Shown: in pieces, positions 43,228 through 51,974 of the stretch
Layout of the letters: the number at the start of each line of letters is the position of its first letter
Numbering within the stretch: position 1 is the first letter of the stretch
Source of the DNA: Planctomycetota bacterium
GTDB taxonomy: Bacteria; Planctomycetota; UBA1135; JACQFD01
NCBI GenBank assembly: GCA_016792805.1
Contig: JAEUHX010000042.1
Span: 196,046 to 260,045, forward strand
Direction of reading: 5' to 3'
Length of the DNA: 64,000 nucleotides
The notes under the pieces: generated by a model
Told to the model about the DNA's origin: nothing
Seen by the model: only the letters and a program-made list of their open reading frames with translations
Databases searched by the model: none
Translations under genes and position numbers: made by a program

Positions 43228-44712
43228 CTATTGGGCCGCCGTGCGGTCGTCGCGGAGCTGCGGGAAGAGCACCACTTCTCGGATCGAGTTCTTGCCCGTG
43301 AAGAGCATGACGAGCCGGTCGATGCCGATTCCGAGGCCGCCGGCCGGAGGCATTCCATACTCGAGCGCCTGGACATAATCGACATCGACTTCCGCGGGCG
43401 CCTCCTCGTCTTTTGTGGCGACCTGCGCGGCGAACCGCTGCTCCTGGTCGATCGGATCGTTGAGCTCCGTGAACGCGTTCGCGAGTTCCATGCCCGCCAC
43501 GAAGAACTCAAAACGCTCGGCGACGCGCGGATCGCCCGGCTTCGTCTTCGCGAGCGGGCAGATCGGCACCGGGTAGTCGACAATGAACGTCGGCTGCACG
43601 AGCGTGTGCTCGACGCACTCCTCGAAGAGATCGTTGGCAAGCTTCTCGGGAGGCTTTCCCGCCGAGGGAATCTTCAGCTCCGCGGCGCGCCGCACGCAGA
43701 ACCCATGATCAAAGAAATCGCCGCCCACGTGCTCGCGGAACAGGTCGAGATAGCCGGCTCTTCTGTAAGGAGGCCGGAGGTCGACGTCGACGTCGCGCCA
43801 CCGGATTGTTCCCGAAGGAACGAGATCGTGCTGCAGCGTCGAAACCACTTTTTCGACGAGCTCCATCATATGCCGGTAGTCGGCAAAGGCCCGGTAGATC
43901 TCAATCATCGAGAACTCCGGATTGTGGCGCGTGTCGATCCCTTCGTTGCGGAAGACGCGCCCCATCTCGTAAACGCGCTCAAGCCCGCCGACGAGAAGCC
44001 TTTTCAGGTAAAGTTCCGGCGCGATGCGAAGATACAGATCCCGGTCGAGCGCGTTGTGGTGCGTGACGAACGGGCGCGCCGTCGCGCCGCCGGCGATCGG
44101 GTGAAGGATCGGCGTCTCCACCTCGAGGTAGCCTTCGCCGTCGAGGATGCGGCGCACGGTTGACACGATTCGGGCCCGCGTCTCAAAAACCGCGCGAACT
44201 CCGTCGTTGGCCCACAGATCCACATAGCGCCGACGGAATCGGGCATCGGTATCCTGCAGGCCATGCCACTTTTCCGGCGGTGGGGCGAGCGTCTTCGAGA
44301 GAAGCTTCAGCGAGTCCACAAAAAGCGTCGGCTCGCCTTTGCGTGTTCGGCCGGGGCGGCCCGTCGCCTCGACGTGGTCGCCGTCGTCTAATTGTGTCAA
44401 TAATTCAAAGCATGCCGCCGGAGTGCCCGTCCAGCTTTCCCGCGATCCCTTCTCCAGCGCCAGCTGGACTCGCCCATGGCGGTCGAGCAGCGGAATGAAT
44501 ACGAGCTTCCCGAAGTCCCGAGGCAGGCGCATGCGCCCGCTCACCGTGAGCGTCTTCGACGCATCCATGGCTCCTGACGGGAGCTCGCGGACGGCGTCGG
44601 CTACGGCAGCGGATCCGTCCGGTTGGGACGCACGTGCCGGGAACGGGTCGATGCCTTGCGCGCGAAGCTGCTCGAGCTTCTTGAGGCGGTCTGGATGCTG
44701 AAGATCGCTCAT
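43228..44712 (-). CDS. lysS: Lysyl-tRNA synthetase, class II
   Basis: A 494-residue enzyme charging tRNA-Lys. It has an N-terminal OB-fold anticodon-binding domain (about 45-145), then class II motif 1 around RFRRRYVDLWANDGVRAVFETRARIVSTVRRIL, motif 2 YEMGRVFRNEGIDTRHNPEFSMIE and motif 3 GGLGIGIDRLVMLFTG. The KLMEELFE-like insertion (KLANDLFEECVEHTLVQPTFIVDYP) is present. ATG 44712 is used because the preceding ten residues in frame do not fit the family. It is the first gene of a minus-strand operon with the Lol-type permease, ATPase and lipoprotein. Confidence 0.97.
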   Translation of the reverse strand: MSDLQHPDRLKKLEQLRAQGIDPFPARASQPDGSAAVADAVRELPSGAMDASKTLTVSGRMRLPRDFGKLVFIPLLDRHGRVQLALEKGSRESWTGTPAACFELLTQLDDGDHVEATGRPGRTRKGEPTLFVDSLKLLSKTLAPPPEKWHGLQDTDARFRRRYVDLWANDGVRAVFETRARIVSTVRRILDGEGYLEVETPILHPIAGGATARPFVTHHNALDRDLYLRIAPELYLKRLLVGGLERVYEMGRVFRNEGIDTRHNPEFSMIEIYRAFADYRHMMELVEKVVSTLQHDLVPSGTIRWRDVDVDLRPPYRRAGYLDLFREHVGGDFFDHGFCVRRAAELKIPSAGKPPEKLANDLFEECVEHTLVQPTFIVDYPVPICPLAKTKPGDPRVAERFEFFVAGMELANAFTELNDPIDQEQRFAAQVATKDEEAPAEVDVDYVQALEYGMPPAGGLGIGIDRLVMLFTGKNSIREVVLFPQLRDDRTAAQ

Positions 44713-44787
44713 GGGAAAAGGGGCGGAGAGTACGGCTCTCAACCCTCAAGCCGCAATCCGGACCGCAGAATCCTGCGTCTCGAGCAC

Positions 44788-44842
44788 CTTCTAAAGCCCC
44801 CAGGACGTGCCAATGCGGAAAAGTCTGCGTCCCTGGGGCAGA
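44788..44842. promoter_or_regulatory. Imperfect inverted repeat upstream of secreted-protein gene
   Basis: GCCCCCAGGACG near 44793 and GCGTCCCTGGGGC near 44832 pair imperfectly across about 19 nt. Located between the divergent lysS and the exported-protein gene, it could be an operator or a leader structure. Apart from this and the predicted promoter, nothing else is visible in the 369-bp gap. Confidence 0.35.
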
Positions 44843-44858
44843 TCTCTCACAACGGAAC

Positions 44859-44887
44859 TTGCTCGCACTCGTCGGGCGTCCTAGAAT
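44859..44887 (+). promoter_or_regulatory. Predicted sigma-70-like promoter for exported protein
   Basis: TTGCTC (44859-44864) and TAGAAT (44882-44887) are separated by exactly 17 bp. This would give a leader of roughly 190 nt before ATG 45082. Prediction from consensus only. Confidence 0.4.
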
Positions 44888-45081
44888 GACTCGGCTTCCT
44901 CTGCAGCCTCTGGGCGGGAGGAGGCGCCCGAGGCTCAAACGGGCATGGCTCGCTTCGTGGGATCCGGAGCAGGTCGTGCAGCGGAGCGCGGGTTCGCCGA
45001 GAGAGGCACGTCGCCGACCTCGGGGACGACCTCTGTTCCTCTCCAATCTTCCCTCACCTTTCGTCTCGGAGACCTCGCACG

Positions 45082-46596
45082 ATGCGACTTAGCTCCCTTG
45101 CGCTCCCTGCTGTGATGACGGTCATGGCCGGGTCCGCGCTTGCTCAGAACGCCATCTCGCTGTGGCGGTCGGACCTCGGTAACGCCGGTCTGTCCGCTAT
45201 TGGCGTCGGTGGCACTACCGCCAACGGCGGCGGCGTTGTGGCTCAGACCATGCCGGCCGATGTGCTGACGTATTTCCGCCCGAACCTTGGCGCTCGCGAG
45301 CTCGATTTCATCGGGTTCGAGACGCTCTGGCAGAGCGGAGCGACGATCAATCAGATTCTTCCCACCCTCGAGCTGCAGCGCGCACTCGAGAACCCTGCGG
45401 CCCCTGCCCGTCTTCTCCCTGAGGAGGCGTTCGGTGGCTACACCCCGCTCTTCCAGGGCCCGATTGGCGCAAGCCTCGGCGTGATTCCCGCGGGTGCGCG
45501 GATCCACGTCGGCATCACTGGCCCCGGCGTCGCAGTGCCTGCTGGCACGGCGAACGGCGGCGGTCTTGCGGCAGTGGTGAAGGGCTATCAGTCGCAGGCC
45601 GGAGTCAACGGCCTCACGGCGCTCTTCACGACGACTGGGAACTCTGCGACCGGAAATGAAACGTACACGGACCAGACGGACTGCTTGACGGTGATCAAGC
45701 TTCCGGGCAACCCGACGTACTTCTACCTGACCCAGCTGTTCCTCGGGGCCTTCCCCGTGGTCCGGACGGAGTGGGCGGTCACGTACCTGTTCCGACAGTC
45801 GATGATTCAGCCTGTGAAGAACAACTTCCAGGCGACGTCCGGCTCGCCGATTCCCGGCGGCGGCACGGTTCCCGGCGGCGTGTTCGCCTTCTCGGGCGAC
45901 AACGGCGCGGGCGCACTCCGTCCGAATGCGGGCGACGTGATCAGCTATTCGGCGAACACGAGCACGATCGCGTTGGGTCAGGCGAATGCGCCCTGGTTCA
46001 TCCCGTTCGCTCTGTTCGACGGCACGGCGGACACCACGTTCCCGAACCCGGCTCCGGAGAACTGGAATAACCCCGGCAAGAGCAGCAACACGTATGTGTA
46101 CAAGCAGCTCGTGTCGGACTACATCGATGACATCATCACGGCGTTCGGCGGCACGTTCCTCGTGGGCAACCTGCTGGCACCGAACCAGCCGACCCAGGCG
46201 ATCTGGTTCGGTGTGGACCTCCCGACCCTCTTCAACCTCCAGGTTCTGATCGAGGCGATTGGATTCGCCGATATCAGCGGTGGTCCGCAGTGGGCTGGCC
46301 CGGCGATTCCCGCTCTCGACACCGTTCTGCAGCCGGGCGGTATCCTGCTGCGTAACGGCATCAACGATGGCGCGAAGATCGCAGAGCACGTCTCGTTGCT
46401 GACGCCGCAGACGGGTTTCACGGCCTTCAACCCGGTCGGAAACTTCCTTGGCTTCGGTGCGAACCCCGGTGGCGCCCTCGCAGGCAAGTCCTTCGCGGTT
46501 CAGTGCTGGGTCCTCGACACGGCTTCGACGACGACGGTGTCGAACTACCACATCGTCGACATGACGAACGCCATCAAGATCACGCTGGGCAACTAA
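45082..46596 (+). CDS. Abundant-looking exported protein of unknown function
   Basis: A 504-residue protein with a clear signal peptide (MRLSSLALPAVMTVMAGSALAQ, cut after about residue 21). The mature part is Gly/Ala/Asn/Thr-rich, low in Lys/Cys and beta-like (TANGGGVVAQTMP, GGGTVPGGVFAFSGDNG, ALDTVLQPGGILLRNGI), suggesting a surface or outer-membrane-associated protein; two stretches near 315-380 (NPGKSSNTYVYKQLV, LPTLFNLQVLIEAIGF) are helical. No family is recognised. Unlike the rest of the window, it uses a narrow, C-ending set of codons; with two strong terminator hairpins, this suggests high expression. Its upstream promoter is described separately. Confidence 0.7.
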   Translation: MRLSSLALPAVMTVMAGSALAQNAISLWRSDLGNAGLSAIGVGGTTANGGGVVAQTMPADVLTYFRPNLGARELDFIGFETLWQSGATINQILPTLELQRALENPAAPARLLPEEAFGGYTPLFQGPIGASLGVIPAGARIHVGITGPGVAVPAGTANGGGLAAVVKGYQSQAGVNGLTALFTTTGNSATGNETYTDQTDCLTVIKLPGNPTYFYLTQLFLGAFPVVRTEWAVTYLFRQSMIQPVKNNFQATSGSPIPGGGTVPGGVFAFSGDNGAGALRPNAGDVISYSANTSTIALGQANAPWFIPFALFDGTADTTFPNPAPENWNNPGKSSNTYVYKQLVSDYIDDIITAFGGTFLVGNLLAPNQPTQAIWFGVDLPTLFNLQVLIEAIGFADISGGPQWAGPAIPALDTVLQPGGILLRNGINDGAKIAEHVSLLTPQTGFTAFNPVGNFLGFGANPGGALAGKSFAVQCWVLDTASTTTVSNYHIVDMTNAIKITLGN

Positions 46597-46619
46597 GTCC
46601 ACTGCGCGATCTCCGCTGC

Positions 46620-46648
46620 GGCCTCCTCAGCGATTGCTGAGGAGGCCC
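46620..46648 (+). terminator. Perfect hairpin after exported-protein gene
   Basis: GGCCTCCTCAGC / GCTGAGGAGGCC around an ATT core forms a perfect stem 24 bp after the stop. It is the first of two tandem hairpins. Confidence 0.6.
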
Positions 46649-46659
46649 GCGATGGAACA

Positions 46660-46697
46660 GGGAGCCTCTTTCTCGCCACGGCGGGAAAGAGGCTCCC
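46660..46697 (+). terminator. Strong intrinsic terminator
   Basis: GGGAGCCTCTTTC pairs with GAAAGAGGCTCCC around a 12-nt loop, followed by GCTGTTTCTCTTG. A 13-bp perfect stem followed by a T-rich stretch fits rho-independent termination, the second of two behind the exported-protein gene. Confidence 0.75.
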
Positions 46698-46858
46698 GCT
46701 GTTTCTCTTGACATTTTTTCAGACACACGACGACAAGCTACCCGTCCCCGCTACACTCACAGTCGGGACGGATCCTGCGTAGCGGTGTCGCCCGTCTCTA
46801 CTCGCACGTCGCACATTTCCACTCTTCAAGAGTTCACCTCCGGTTTTCGCGAGCATCC

Positions 46859-47365
46859 ATGTCCAAGAAGCTCCTCTGGATCACCACAGGAATCGCAGCT
46901 GCTGGCCTCGTCGGCTGGGTTCTTACCGTGGAATTCTGGCCTGACAACCAGGCCCAGAAGAGAAAGGCGGCTGAGCAGCGCGGCTTGAAGCCCCAGGCAG
47001 CTGCGAACGCCGGCCAAGCCCCCGATGCCGCCAAGGCCGCCGGTGTCGCGAACGCCCCGAAGAAGCCGGCTGAGGCCGAGCGCGCGAAAGTGACGCCCCC
47101 GTCGACGGCGAAGGGGTTGCCCTTCCTCACCGAGATGGCCACCGCGGAAGTGTACGATTACAAAACGGGTGAGAAGAAGACTGTCCCGGTGACGGTGACC
47201 GCGATCACCGTGGGGGATACCAATAATCCGGAACCGGTGACGGTCGCAGCCGCGCCGCCTGCGGGTGTCGGCGTGAGCCCAGCTCAGAACAATTCGGGAA
47301 GCACGGCCCCGAGTGCCCCGACTCCCGGCGTCACGATTACTACGAGCGGCGCGCCGCCCAAGTAG
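46859..47365 (+). CDS. Small membrane-anchored protein, Ala/Pro-rich
   Basis: A 168-residue protein: a signal anchor (LLWITTGIAAAGLVGWVLTV, about 5-24), an Ala/Lys-rich region (about 30-85) likely helical or extended, a short folded segment (LPFLTEMATAEVYDYKTGEKKTVPVTVTAITV) and a Pro/Thr/Ser-rich end. No family recognised. Placement after the terminators of the exported-protein gene makes it a separate transcription unit. An ATG at 46859 starts the hydrophobic anchor; coding bias is consistent with a real gene. Confidence 0.6.
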   Translation: MSKKLLWITTGIAAAGLVGWVLTVEFWPDNQAQKRKAAEQRGLKPQAAANAGQAPDAAKAAGVANAPKKPAEAERAKVTPPSTAKGLPFLTEMATAEVYDYKTGEKKTVPVTVTAITVGDTNNPEPVTVAAAPPAGVGVSPAQNNSGSTAPSAPTPGVTITTSGAPPK

Positions 47366-47382
47366 CACGCGCCGCCGCGTGC
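47365..47382. terminator. Perfect GC hairpin downstream of small anchored protein
   Basis: GCACGCG / CGCGTGC with a 4-nt loop, overlapping the last base of the stop codon. No U-run; weak support. Confidence 0.3.
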
Positions 47383-47483
47383 TCGGCCCTCGATGAAGAA
47401 AAGATCCCGAGGCGGCGGCCCGGGACTTCAATGCTCCGCATTCGGAGTTGCTTGCGAATGGCGCGCGCGGGATTCTCGCTGAC

Positions 47484-49754
47484 ATGGCGCAGGCCACCGT
47501 CCGCGAAACGAATCCGCTCTTAGCGCTCGTTGCGTTCATTGCGCTCGCCGTACCCATGTTCGCGTCGAGCGTCTCGGCGCGCGGGTTTGACCCTCCGAAG
47601 TCACATCTGCTGATCGCCGCCGCGGTGGTCGCTTGGGGACTTGCCGTCTGGCGCGGGACGATCCATCGCCGATCGACCGCCACAATTCGAAGTGGCCCGC
47701 TTCTCGTGATGGCCGCGGCGGGGATTTGGCTGTCGATCTGTACAGTTCTCTCGGACGACCCGTGGACGGCGCTTCTTGGGGGCAGCATCCGGCGACAGGG
47801 GCTCACGACGGAACTCTCTGAGCTTGCCGTAGCGGCCGCAGCTTTTGTGCTTGGCCGCGCGGGCGAGCTGACGGCCGTTCACATCCAGCGATGGGCGTGC
47901 TGGGGCGGCGCCGCCGTAGCCACGGCTGCCGCCTGCCAGTCGCACCGGCTCGGGTTCCTCGACCCGACGCCTTGGGGCGCGGAGGTGTTCAACCGCGTCG
48001 CCGGTCCGATCGGCCACCCCGGTCAGCTCGCCATGTGGATCGCGCTCACGCTCCCTCCGACCGTTGCCTTCGCGTGGGGATTTGTGAGGCTTCGAAGATG
48101 GGGCGGGCTCCTCGGCGCCGCGATGTCGATCCTCGCACAGCTCATTACTTTACTATTCACACGGGGCCGCGGAGGCATGTTGGCCCTCGCCGTGACCGCA
48201 TCGCTCGCGATCCTGTTCGCGACTCCGCGTTCCCACTGGGGGATCCTGTTTCGCCGGGCCTCGATTGCTCTTTGGGGAATCGCCCTCGTGCTTGTGGGAT
48301 TGATCCTCATCCCTCAAGGGCCGTTCCGGTTCCTGGATGACGACAAGAGCGCCGTTGGAGTGTTTCTGGAGCGCATTCGGCGCGCGGGCGATCCGAGCGC
48401 GGACACGATGCGGACGCGGATTCTCGCCGGTGAGTCGGTCGCACAGATCCTGGCGGAGAAACCGATGGCTTGGGCGATCGGTTTTGGGCCCGACGCCTAT
48501 TGGCCCGAGCTGGCTCGCACCGATTCCGATGAGCGCAAGGCGATCGAGAAGCACGCCGATGAGCCCGACCGGCCTCATGTGTTTCTGGCGGAGAAAGTCC
48601 TCACCGCAGGGTTGCCCTGGGCCTTCGCCTGGTCGGCGCTCACGATGGCCGCGCTCTTCGCGGGCCTAAGCGCGAGTGGACACGTGGCGCGCGCAGCGGC
48701 TGCGACCGCGGTTGCCTGCGGGACGGCTTTGACCGCCTATCTCTTGGCTCAGATGGGCGCTGCTTCGCGGGGTCTCGCGATGCCGATTGCTACACTTGCG
48801 TTCCTGGTGCCCGCGTTCGCGCTCGGGATTCGGAATGTCTTTGGTCGAGGCGGAGCCGGCGAGCGCGAAGCCGTACCGGGAGCGAAGCTCCTGGCGCTCA
48901 CGGTTGCCGGGCACTTCGTGGCCGGAGCCGTGAGCGTTTCGTCGACTTCCGAACGCGCCTTCGCCTGGGTCCTCGTCGGTTGGCTCCTCGGCGCTTGCGC
49001 TGCGGGAGCTGCCACATCCTCGGATTCTGTGCATTCCGAGCAGGATCGCCGTGGGCCGGCTGCTGGTTTCGAGCTGCTCACGCTCGGTGTCGCGGTCATC
49101 TGTATACAGAGCTGTTATGTTCATAATTGGCTCAGCTGGAGCAGCGTGGAGCGTCCCGTCCGCGCCGCGTGGATCGTTCCGGCAGTCGTCGCTGTCGTCG
49201 CATCGCTCACCGGGGCGCGCGCTCGGGGCCGCAGCGCGGCTGCCCTTGTCGGGTTCGGTCTCGTGGCCGCTGGGCTCCTCTTTGCCGCCGTGCGAAACGG
49301 AAGCCCCGACAACCCCGACCTTCAGTGGGAACCCGCCATTCTCCTGATTTTCTCGGCGGCGTGGATGCTCTGGAGCCTTGTGGGATTTGTGGTATCGGCC
49401 CTCTCGGAGGCAACAGAACGAGCCGGCGACAAAAGTGCCAGCGTGTCGACGGTGCGTTCGAGCCGATGGCGCGGCGCGCTGGTGCTCGCCCTAGGAGGCG
49501 TCCTGGCTTGGATCGGCTTCCGGGAACTCCACGGCGAAGGTTACTATTGGCTCGCGATTCACACAAGCCGGGCGGCGCAGGCACAATTAGAGGAGGCTTC
49601 GGGCAGCGGCAATCGAGCTCAGCTTGAGCACGCCTCGCGCCTCGACGCGCGAGCAAGGGCGCTTCTGGAAGAGGGTCGAGGCATCGCAGCGCCGCTCTCG
49701 TTTCTCGGGGCCCCCTCGAGCATCGATCGCGTCCTCCGCAAGCACCGCCCCTGA
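47484..49754 (+). CDS. O-antigen ligase-like polytopic membrane protein
   Basis: A 756-residue protein with about twelve hydrophobic segments. The pattern of an early AWRGTIHRR-type loop, a block around RVAGPIGHPGQLAMWIALTLPPT, the FTRGRGGMLALAVTASLAIL stretch and the long periplasmic loop with RIRRAGDPSADTMRTRILAGESVAQILAEKPMAWAIGFGPDAYW resembles O-antigen ligase/polymerase (Wzy/WaaL) proteins, which transfer glycan to lipid or protein. The final 150 residues contain a single helix and a charged tail. ATG 47484 is preferred; the frame opens at TTG 47448. Substrate cannot be told. Confidence 0.65.
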   Translation: MAQATVRETNPLLALVAFIALAVPMFASSVSARGFDPPKSHLLIAAAVVAWGLAVWRGTIHRRSTATIRSGPLLVMAAAGIWLSICTVLSDDPWTALLGGSIRRQGLTTELSELAVAAAAFVLGRAGELTAVHIQRWACWGGAAVATAAACQSHRLGFLDPTPWGAEVFNRVAGPIGHPGQLAMWIALTLPPTVAFAWGFVRLRRWGGLLGAAMSILAQLITLLFTRGRGGMLALAVTASLAILFATPRSHWGILFRRASIALWGIALVLVGLILIPQGPFRFLDDDKSAVGVFLERIRRAGDPSADTMRTRILAGESVAQILAEKPMAWAIGFGPDAYWPELARTDSDERKAIEKHADEPDRPHVFLAEKVLTAGLPWAFAWSALTMAALFAGLSASGHVARAAAATAVACGTALTAYLLAQMGAASRGLAMPIATLAFLVPAFALGIRNVFGRGGAGEREAVPGAKLLALTVAGHFVAGAVSVSSTSERAFAWVLVGWLLGACAAGAATSSDSVHSEQDRRGPAAGFELLTLGVAVICIQSCYVHNWLSWSSVERPVRAAWIVPAVVAVVASLTGARARGRSAAALVGFGLVAAGLLFAAVRNGSPDNPDLQWEPAILLIFSAAWMLWSLVGFVVSALSEATERAGDKSASVSTVRSSRWRGALVLALGGVLAWIGFRELHGEGYYWLAIHTSRAAQAQLEEASGSGNRAQLEHASRLDARARALLEEGRGIAAPLSFLGAPSSIDRVLRKHRP

Positions 49755-49866
49755 GTGGGGCCGCTCCAACGCCCCGAATTCCCGCTGCGCCCTACTTCAA
49801 GTGCGCGGGGATCGGCGTCCGCCGTTTCCATGGCACCCCGCAGGGCGCCTTCGGATTCGATCGAGC

Positions 49867-49942
49867 TGGTGGAGGCTAGGGGGGTCGAACCCCTGACCTC
49901 GACAATGCCATTGTCGCGCTCTACCAACTGAGCTAAGCCCCC
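49867..49942 (-). tRNA. tRNA-Ala (anticodon GGC)
   Basis: Minus strand. Acceptor GGGGGCT / AGCCTCC includes the G3-U70 wobble pair that identifies alanine tRNAs. D arm GCTCAGTTGGTAGAGC, anticodon stem CGACA / TGTCG with loop ATGGCAT (anticodon GGC), T arm GGGGT/ACCCC-like with TTCGA, discriminator A and encoded CCA. 76 nt, all arms complete. Confidence 0.95.
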
Positions 49943-50099
49943 AACTCGATTTCCGAAGCCGTTGATTCGCCAAGAGTTGCGCTCGATCGCAAGGACCCAT
50001 CGAGCCCCGACTCCGCGTTGCGGAATCGAAGCCATCGGGGGCCGCTCCCTGTCGAGCGCGGCTCACTGTCGAGTCGGCCTCCCTTCGTCCGGCCCCTGG

Positions 50100-50123
50100 A
50101 AGGCGCCCGGAAAAAGGGCGCGC
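50100..50123. other. Isolated GC-rich hairpin in a gene-free stretch
   Basis: GCGCCC-GGAAAAA-GGGCGC is a perfect stem in the gap 49943-50332. This gap also has a GCCGCC/GGCGGC hairpin at about 50270-50285 and a 5' stretch with CCGGGGGTGTCACGGGTGCCC. I compared it with TPP, SAM, cobalamin, RNase P and 6S patterns and found no match. Nothing else is visible. Confidence 0.3.
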
Positions 50124-50332
50124 ATGCTAGGAAGGGCTGCCAGCGAGGAAAAGAGGGAGGTTCCTTCCCACCGGGGGTGTCACGGGTGCCCTCTGGAATC
50201 TCAAGGCGAGACCCCGTGGAATGGAGTTACGTCCAAAGAGCAGCCGAAAGGACTCTCGGGCTCTCCGTTCGCCGCCGTTGGCGGCGAGCGCCCGGAGTTC
50301 GGCGTTTAGGGCGCCTGACAGAGCATCCTTCC

Positions 50333-50719
50333 ATGAACAGAACGAGCCAGCCTGCCGCAGACCAATCGACGTTGAGCGGGTTCGTGGGCACCTCGGCCGC
50401 TCCCGTTCGGGGCGCCGTCGCGGAAGATCTGCGCGCTCGGCGCGGCGACATTCGTGAGGCTCTCGATCGGGTGCGACGGCGAAATCGTTGGGCCGCGGCA
50501 GGATTGCTCGCGTGCTCGGCCGCAGCGGCCCTCGGAGTTGTGGTGCTTTGGATCGTTCGCCAGCGCGACGGTGAGGACTCCGGTTGGCCGACGCTTCGAA
50601 ATCCGATCGTTTGGGAGCGGCGCACCGATTCGAATGATAAGAATGCGTCGGGCGGCGGCATCGACGGCGGCAGCCCGGGGCGCAGTGCCGCTGATTCGGC
50701 TGCACCTGCAGCTCGTTAG
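50333..50719 (+). CDS. Small membrane protein, unknown
   Basis: A 128-residue protein. A polar N-terminus (MNRTSQPAADQS) and a basic helix (RARRGDIREALDRVRRRNRW, about 44-63) precede one membrane helix (AAAGLLACSAAAALGVVVLWIV, about 63-84), with a disordered, Ser/Gly/Asp-rich C-terminus. The frame opens earlier (50018), but that part overlaps the structured-looking gap and is not gene-like. No family recognised; the coding assignment is moderate. Confidence 0.5.
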   Translation: MNRTSQPAADQSTLSGFVGTSAAPVRGAVAEDLRARRGDIREALDRVRRRNRWAAAGLLACSAAAALGVVVLWIVRQRDGEDSGWPTLRNPIVWERRTDSNDKNASGGGIDGGSPGRSAADSAAPAAR

Positions 50720-50829
50720 CCGACTCGCTCGCGTTCGAAGGGCTTGTGAAGCCACCTCGAGCGTTTGAGCGGGGCCGCACCGAAGAGCTGAAACTCGAGA
50801 CAAGCTAGGGCGGGCGCTGCTACAATTCG

Positions 50830-51189
50830 GTGGTGAGCAGCTGCATTTTCTGTCGCATTGTCGCACGGGAGATTCCTGCGAAGATCGTGCTCGAGACGGA
50901 GCTCGCTATGGCCTTCGAGGACATCCACCCACAGGCTCCCGTGCACTGCCTCGTCATACCCAAATCACACATCGAGTCGTTGCGCGACGCGACCTCGAGC
51001 GACGCGCCACTGCTCGGTGAAATCCTTGATCTTGCGCGGCGTGTTGCGGAGGCAAAGGGCGCATCGGCCGGCGGGTATCGCATCCTTTCCAATATTGGGA
51101 CGGATGGCGGCCAGGAAGTTCCCCACCTCCATTTCCACGTTCTCGGCGGGCGCCGTCTTGGCGCCAAGCTCGTACGCGATGACCGCTGA
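50830..51189 (+). CDS. HIT family nucleotide hydrolase (HinT-like)
   Basis: A 119-residue HIT protein: zinc pair C5-x-x-C8 (CIFCRIVAREIPA), AFEDIHPQAPVHCLVIPKSHI, and the histidine triad H99-L-H101-F-H103 in VPHLHFHVLGGR. Hydrolyses purine nucleoside phosphoramidates; physiological substrate uncertain. GTG 50830 (or GTG 50833) starts the reading; the SSCIFC region is conserved. Overlaps or abuts the HEAT-like gene. Confidence 0.95.
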   Translation: MVSSCIFCRIVAREIPAKIVLETELAMAFEDIHPQAPVHCLVIPKSHIESLRDATSSDAPLLGEILDLARRVAEAKGASAGGYRILSNIGTDGGQEVPHLHFHVLGGRRLGAKLVRDDR

Positions 51190-51190
51190 C

Positions 51191-51973
51191 ATGTCGACGG
51201 CTCAAGAGATCCTTTGTATTCACGAGCGCTTCGCAACAGGCCTCCAGGGCTTCCTCGCGCGCTGCGGAGTGAAAGCGACCACGCGGGCGCGTAGTGACGG
51301 CCGAGGCGTCCTCGCCGTAGACCCGCCCCACGGCGCCATGGTGAATCGTTGGCTTCGATCGGCGCCGGGGGTCCTCGTCGACACGGAGGCGCAGGGGTGC
51401 TTCCGTCCCTTTGAGGAAGGAAGGGACCAGCCCGTTGCCGACGCGGGGGTGCTTCGCGAATCGCCCACACAAATCAAGGCCCGCGGCGTAGCGGCACTGG
51501 ATCAGCTCGTCGATTGCTTCGTGCGCGGCACGAATCCCGTGAAGGACCGAGTCATTATTCTTCTTGGACGCCTTGGCAAAGATGGGCACCCGGCGATCGA
51601 CCGATTGTTGACCATTGCCGTCTGTATGGGCTCTGCGCCGCTCGTCGGCGCGCTCCTGCGCAACGGGAACGCCATGCAGGAGCGGAAGGGGCCGCAGGTG
51701 CCGGAATCATTGCGCGACCTTCTCTTCCTCGCGAAGGCGCCCGATGAGGCCGTTCGCCGCCAAGCGATTCGGATTCTTGGTGCGCTCCGGGCAGCCGAAG
51801 CGATCCCCGTGCTGGCCGACGCGCTCCTCGACTCCTCAGAAGACATCGCCGTGGAGGCCGACGACGCTTTTCTGGAGATGCATGCCGATGACGAGGAATT
51901 CGATTTCCAAATGGAACTAGAAGAGAAGCGCGCCATAGCGGAAAAGCGGCGTCGATTTCGGCCGACGAACTAA
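51191..51973 (+). CDS. HEAT-repeat-like protein of unknown function
   Basis: A 260-residue helical protein. The C-terminal part (about 165-240) reads like HEAT repeats (APDEAVRRQAIRILGALRAAEAIPVLADALLDSSEDIAVEADDAFLEM), preceded by a globular part with RVIILLGRLGKDGHPAIDRLLTIAVCMGSAPLVGALLRNGN. It ends with a charged coiled segment (ELEEKRAIAEKRRRFRPT). It starts at 51191, one base after the HIT stop, or at ATG 51179, overlapping it. Probable operon with the HIT gene; molecular role unknown. Confidence 0.6.
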   Translation: MSTAQEILCIHERFATGLQGFLARCGVKATTRARSDGRGVLAVDPPHGAMVNRWLRSAPGVLVDTEAQGCFRPFEEGRDQPVADAGVLRESPTQIKARGVAALDQLVDCFVRGTNPVKDRVIILLGRLGKDGHPAIDRLLTIAVCMGSAPLVGALLRNGNAMQERKGPQVPESLRDLLFLAKAPDEAVRRQAIRILGALRAAEAIPVLADALLDSSEDIAVEADDAFLEMHADDEEFDFQMELEEKRAIAEKRRRFRPTN

Positions 51974-51974
51974 C

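Noticed and set aside
44935..46602. 555-residue open frame on the minus strand over the exported-protein gene
   Set aside because: Antisense to a gene with a clear signal peptide and terminators; composition is typical of a shadow.
46708..46760. TTGACA with possible -10 element as a promoter for the small anchored protein
   Set aside because: TTGACA is present at 46708-46713, but no acceptable -10 lies 16-18 bp downstream; TACACT is too far away.
49943..50332. Riboswitch or structural RNA (TPP, SAM, cobalamin, RNase P, 6S)
   Set aside because: Only isolated hairpins are seen; none of the conserved sequence elements of these RNAs is present.
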